A stretch of 44,360 nt of DNA, from the NCBI RefSeq assembly GCF_003857055.1, contig NZ_QGSZ01000231.1:1-44360 (forward strand), in the 5' to 3' direction. The notes under the pieces were generated by a model. That model was not told where the DNA came from, ran no database searches, and saw nothing but the letters and a program-made list of their open reading frames with translations. The DNA is from Micromonospora inaquosa. GTDB taxonomy: Bacteria > Actinomycetota > Actinomycetes > Mycobacteriales > Micromonosporaceae. How positions within the stretch are numbered: the stretch's first letter is position 1; every line of letters starts with the position of its first letter. Shown here piece after piece: positions 41,480 to 44,360 of the stretch. A program made the translations under genes and the position numbers.

Positions 41480-43008
41480 GACGGACTCCTCCTTGATGGT
41501 TCCGCACGCCGTTCGGGGTCGCCGTATTCGCCGTGCCAGTGGGCCAGCCGCCCGGCGCGGCTGACCGCCCGCAGTCGGCGTTCGGTGGCCTCACGCACCG
41601 TCGGGGTGGTGAGGACGAGCAGATCGTCGCCGGTCCGCAACCGGGTGTCCGTCGCGGGGACGAACGCGACGCCGTCGCGGATCACCAGTGGGGCCACCGC
41701 GGGGTACGGCAGCCGCAGCTCGTCCAGGTACGTGCCGTGCAGCTTCGAACCCGCGGTGATGGTGACGTCGATGAGGTCGGCGTCGATGTTGTCCAGCGGG
41801 GCGATCTCGACCTGCAGGTCCGGGCCGACGCGGTGCGGGGCCAGTCCGAGGCGTCGGGCGAGCAACGGCAGCGACGGCGCTTGGATCGCGGTGAACACCA
41901 CGACGAGCACGAAGACGATGTTGAACACGACCAGGCTGCCCGGGGTGCCGGCCACCACCGGCACCGTGGCCAGCACGATGGGCACCGCGCCGCGCAACCC
42001 CGCCCAGGACAGGAACACCTGCTCGCGCAGCGGGATGCGGAACGGCAGCAGGGTCAGCAGCACCGAGACGGGCCGGGCGATGAGCAGCAGGGCGGCGCCG
42101 ACCACCAACGCCGGCACGATCGCCGCCGGCAGGTCGGCCGGGGAGACCAGCAGACCCAGCATGACGAACAGGCCGATCTGCGCGATCCAGCCGAGACCTT
42201 CGGCCAGTGACTCGGTGGCGCGGCGGTGCGGCAGACCGGCGTTGCCGAGCACCAGACCCGCCAGGTAGGCGGCGATGAACCCGCTGGCCTGGACCAAACC
42301 GGAGCCGGCGAACGCGAGCACCCCGCACGCGAACGTGGCTATCGGATACAGCCCCGACGTGGGCAGGGTCAGCCGGCGCAGCAGCCACACCGCCGCCATG
42401 CCCACCCCGACGCCGGCGAGCGCGCCGACGACCAGTTGGTAGCTCATCTGGGCGAGCATCCCGCCCGGTGACAGCGTGGTCAGACTCGTCGCGCTGAACG
42501 CCAACACCAGGATGAACGTGGGCGCGTCGTTGAGCCCCGACTCGGCCTCCAGCAGGTTGCTCAACCGCCGGGGCAGCGGCACGGCGCGCAGCACCGAGAA
42601 GACCGCGGCCGCGTCGGTGGACGAGACGATCGCGCCCAGCAGCAGCGCCAGCTGCCATCCCAGGCCGAGCAGATAGTGCGCCGCCGCGGCGGTGACGGCG
42701 ACGCTGATGAACACGCCGAGGGTGGCGAGCGCGCAGGCCGGGCGCAACACCCGCCGCACATCGCTGATCCGCGTGGTCAGGCCGCCCTCGACGAGGATCA
42801 CCGCGAGGGCGGCCAACCCGAGCGCCTGCGCCAGCGCGGCGTCGTCGAACGGCAACCCGAGCCCGCCCTCGCCGAGCAGCAACCCGACGCCCAGGTACGC
42901 CAGCAGCACCGGCATCCCGGCCTTCGCGGCGATCTTCGCCGCGCCCACGCTGACCAACGCCACCAACGTTCCCGCTGCCAGCAGCAGATACAGCGCCGGC
43001 AGCGTCAC
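41398..43008 (-). CDS. CPA-type cation/proton antiporter with C-terminal RCK-C domain
   Basis: 536 residues. About 12 membrane helices (1-385) include LLGAIVSSTDAAAVFSVL and ESGLNDAPTFILVLAF, the antiporter ion-binding region. A TrkA-C domain follows (about 410-490: IDVTITAGSKLHGTYLDEL, GDDLLVLTT). The last 30 or so residues are Ser/Arg-rich and read through the start of the regulatory gene in another frame. It probably exchanges K+ or Na+ for H+. GTG 43008 overlaps the upstream stop (GTGA). Confidence 0.92.
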   Translation of the reverse strand: MTLPALYLLLAAGTLVALVSVGAAKIAAKAGMPVLLAYLGVGLLLGEGGLGLPFDDAALAQALGLAALAVILVEGGLTTRISDVRRVLRPACALATLGVFISVAVTAAAAHYLLGLGWQLALLLGAIVSSTDAAAVFSVLRAVPLPRRLSNLLEAESGLNDAPTFILVLAFSATSLTTLSPGGMLAQMSYQLVVGALAGVGVGMAAVWLLRRLTLPTSGLYPIATFACGVLAFAGSGLVQASGFIAAYLAGLVLGNAGLPHRRATESLAEGLGWIAQIGLFVMLGLLVSPADLPAAIVPALVVGAALLLIARPVSVLLTLLPFRIPLREQVFLSWAGLRGAVPIVLATVPVVAGTPGSLVVFNIVFVLVVVFTAIQAPSLPLLARRLGLAPHRVGPDLQVEIAPLDNIDADLIDVTITAGSKLHGTYLDELRLPYPAVAPLVIRDGVAFVPATDTRLRTGDDLLVLTTPTVREATERRLRAVSRAGRLAHWHGEYGDPERRAEPSRRSPSWKSNASPSPASASRTRSSPATAPDSG

Positions 43009-44312
43009 GGCGCACCACCCAGAACGAAGTAGCGCAACCACACGTACAAGCCGGCCAACACGATGGTGACGATGGTCAGCAGCAGACCGTCGCGGGTGAA
43101 CCGCCAGAACGAGATCGGCTCCCCGGCGCGCTGCGCCAAACCGACCATCACCACGTTGGAGGCGGCGGCGATCACCGTGGCGTTGCTGCCGAGCCCCGCG
43201 CCGAGCGCGAGCGACCACCACAGCATTCCGGCCTGTTCCATGCCGCCGTTCGCCGCGACGAGCTGCTCGATGATCGGGCTGACGGCGGTCACCGACGGGA
43301 TGTTGTCCACCAACGCCGACATGAGCGCCCCGCCGCCGATCAGGGTCAGCGACGCGCCGAGCAGGTTGTCGCCGACAGCGTCGGTGGCGAAGGTGCCCAC
43401 CACCTGGATCACGCCCGTGTCGACCAGGGCGCCGACCATGATGAACAGGCCGGCGAAGAACGCCAGGGTGGGCCACTCCACGTCGCGCATGACGCTGGCC
43501 GTCTCCAGCCGTGACACACCCAGCAGAACGACGCCGCCGGTCAGGGCGATCACCGCCGGTTCCAGGTGCAGGATGGTGTGCAGGCCGAACCCGGCGAGAA
43601 CGAAGGCGAGAACGATGCCGCTGAGCAGCAGCAGGCGCGGATCGCGGATCGCGTCGCGTTCCCGCAGCGCCAGCACCGCCCCGACCCGTTCCGGGTGGTA
43701 CGTCAGCGCCGACCGGAAGATCACCCGGCAGATCAGCAACAGGACACCCAGCAACACGATGACCAGCGGCGCCAGGTGCACGAGGAACGCGTTGAACGAC
43801 AGCCCGGCCCGCGCCGCGATGATGATGTTGGGTGGATCACCGATCAACGTCGCCGTGCCGCCGATGTTCGCCGCGAACACCTCCGCCAGCAGGAACGGCA
43901 CCACGGGTGCGCCGAGCTGCCGACACACGGAGATGGTCACCGGGGCAACGAGCAGGACCGTGGTGACATTGTCCAACAGCGCCGACGCCGCAGCGGTGAT
44001 CAACACCAGGATGACCATGAGCCGGTACGGTCGCCCCCGGGCCCGTTTCGCCGACCAGATCGCCAGGTACTCGAACACACCCGTGCGGCTGAGCACCGAC
44101 ACGATGATCATCATTCCGATGAGCAGGAAGATGACCCGCCAGTCGATACCCGTGTCCGTGGAGAAGAACGCCTCCTGCGTACCGGTCAACCCGACCGCGA
44201 GCATCAACACCGCACCGCCCACCGACGCGGCCACCCGATCCACCCGGTCCGTCGCGATCAACGCATACACGACCGCGAACACCGCCACCGCCAACCAACC
44301 CGCCGTGGTCAT
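43005..44312 (-). CDS. ArsB/NhaD-type ion transporter (SLC13/IT superfamily)
   Basis: 435 residues with 11 or 12 membrane helices. The repeats ALLDNVTTVLLVAPVTI and SALVDNIPSVTAV carry the conserved DN, and ANIGGTATLIGDPPNIIIA is the signature of the ArsB/P-protein/NhaD group. It moves an anion or Na+ in exchange; arsenite resistance should not be assumed as no ars genes are near. ATG 44312 follows a G-rich Shine-Dalgarno. It is the first gene of an overlapping three-gene transport unit. Confidence 0.9.
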   Translation of the reverse strand: MTTAGWLAVAVFAVVYALIATDRVDRVAASVGGAVLMLAVGLTGTQEAFFSTDTGIDWRVIFLLIGMMIIVSVLSRTGVFEYLAIWSAKRARGRPYRLMVILVLITAAASALLDNVTTVLLVAPVTISVCRQLGAPVVPFLLAEVFAANIGGTATLIGDPPNIIIAARAGLSFNAFLVHLAPLVIVLLGVLLLICRVIFRSALTYHPERVGAVLALRERDAIRDPRLLLLSGIVLAFVLAGFGLHTILHLEPAVIALTGGVVLLGVSRLETASVMRDVEWPTLAFFAGLFIMVGALVDTGVIQVVGTFATDAVGDNLLGASLTLIGGGALMSALVDNIPSVTAVSPIIEQLVAANGGMEQAGMLWWSLALGAGLGSNATVIAAASNVVMVGLAQRAGEPISFWRFTRDGLLLTIVTIVLAGLYVWLRYFVLGGAP

Positions 44313-44341
44313 CCACCGCCCCCCTCCCCGCGGACCCCGCA

Positions 44342-44360
44342 CTGCCCCTTATACACATCT
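44342..44360. other. Residual Nextera adapter sequence at contig end
   Basis: The final 19 bases CTGCCCCTTATACACATCT match the reverse complement of the Tn5 mosaic end used in Nextera libraries (CTGTCTCTTATACACATCT) at 17 of 19 positions. This is very probably library adapter left at an assembly end. Confidence 0.88.

Noticed and set aside
43005..44312. Arsenite efflux operon
   Set aside because: The transporter has the ArsB/NhaD fold signature, but there is no arsR, arsC or arsA, and the neighbours are a cation antiporter and its regulator.

Overview
The window looks like one contig from a high-GC actinobacterium, most plausibly a member of the Micromonosporaceae. This is inference from GC-rich codon use, many GTG starts, ATGA/GTGA stop-start overlaps, DivIVA and GarA proteins, DUF5999 and an IS607-type tnpB. 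The last 19 bases (44342-44360) match the Illumina Nextera mosaic end at 17 of 19 positions, so the right edge is almost certainly adapter and not genome.

Layout. Positions 66-863 hold a PrsW-type membrane protease. Positions 981-2434 hold a decayed IS607-type element: both tnpA and tnpB carry in-frame internal deletions, while the tnpB RuvC residues survive. Positions 2541-11251 form a nearly complete selenocysteine island on one strand. It has formate dehydrogenase alpha with an in-frame TGA (3108-3110) followed by an E. coli-like bacterial SECIS hairpin, then the iron-sulfur beta subunit, an NrfD-type membrane subunit, tRNA-Sec (selC, anticodon TCA), selA and selB. Only selD is missing from the window. 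A convergent alcohol dehydrogenase and its divergent TetR regulator share a 20-bp palindromic operator. Positions 13078-20987 are housekeeping and accessory genes: a CNNM/CorC membrane protein, an HhH glycosylase-like protein, tandem universal stress protein, a DUF574-type methyltransferase, a GAF-SpoIIE phosphatase and MarR.

Positions 21282-27485 reproduce the gene order known in Mycobacterium tuberculosis as Rv1822-Rv1830: CDP-alcohol phosphatidyltransferase, DUF881, small basic protein, DUF881, gcvH, garA, ftsR-type MerR, bifunctional nuclease and a second MerR. gcvP (34154-36976) follows further on under a glycine riboswitch. Between them lie a truncated haemoglobin plus flavohaemoglobin (NO detoxification), a DivIVA-domain protein, a methyltransferase, an SDR protein, a MerR-PP2C fusion and a class II-like sirtuin. 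The right part holds DUF5999, pabB, def, a TSUP permease, an EEP-family hydrolase and an overlapping minus-strand set of an ArsB/NhaD-type transporter, a cation/proton antiporter and its TrkA-C regulatory partner.

How the parts fit. The selenium block makes a Sec-containing membrane-linked formate dehydrogenase together with most of its own Sec machinery. The central block joins cell-envelope and division functions (phospholipid synthesis, DUF881/Sbp, FtsR, DivIVA) to glycine and central carbon-nitrogen control (GcvH, GarA, glycine-riboswitch GcvP). Several single genes have a TANNNT -10 box 6-7 nt before the start codon and no Shine-Dalgarno, the signature of leaderless transcripts. The most unusual items are the MerR-PP2C fusion with an internal ribosome binding site at the domain junction, the sirtuin beside the riboswitch-controlled gcvP, competing hairpins in the garA leader, and a 56-bp insertion that duplicates a ribosome binding site and start codon ahead of the DivIVA gene.
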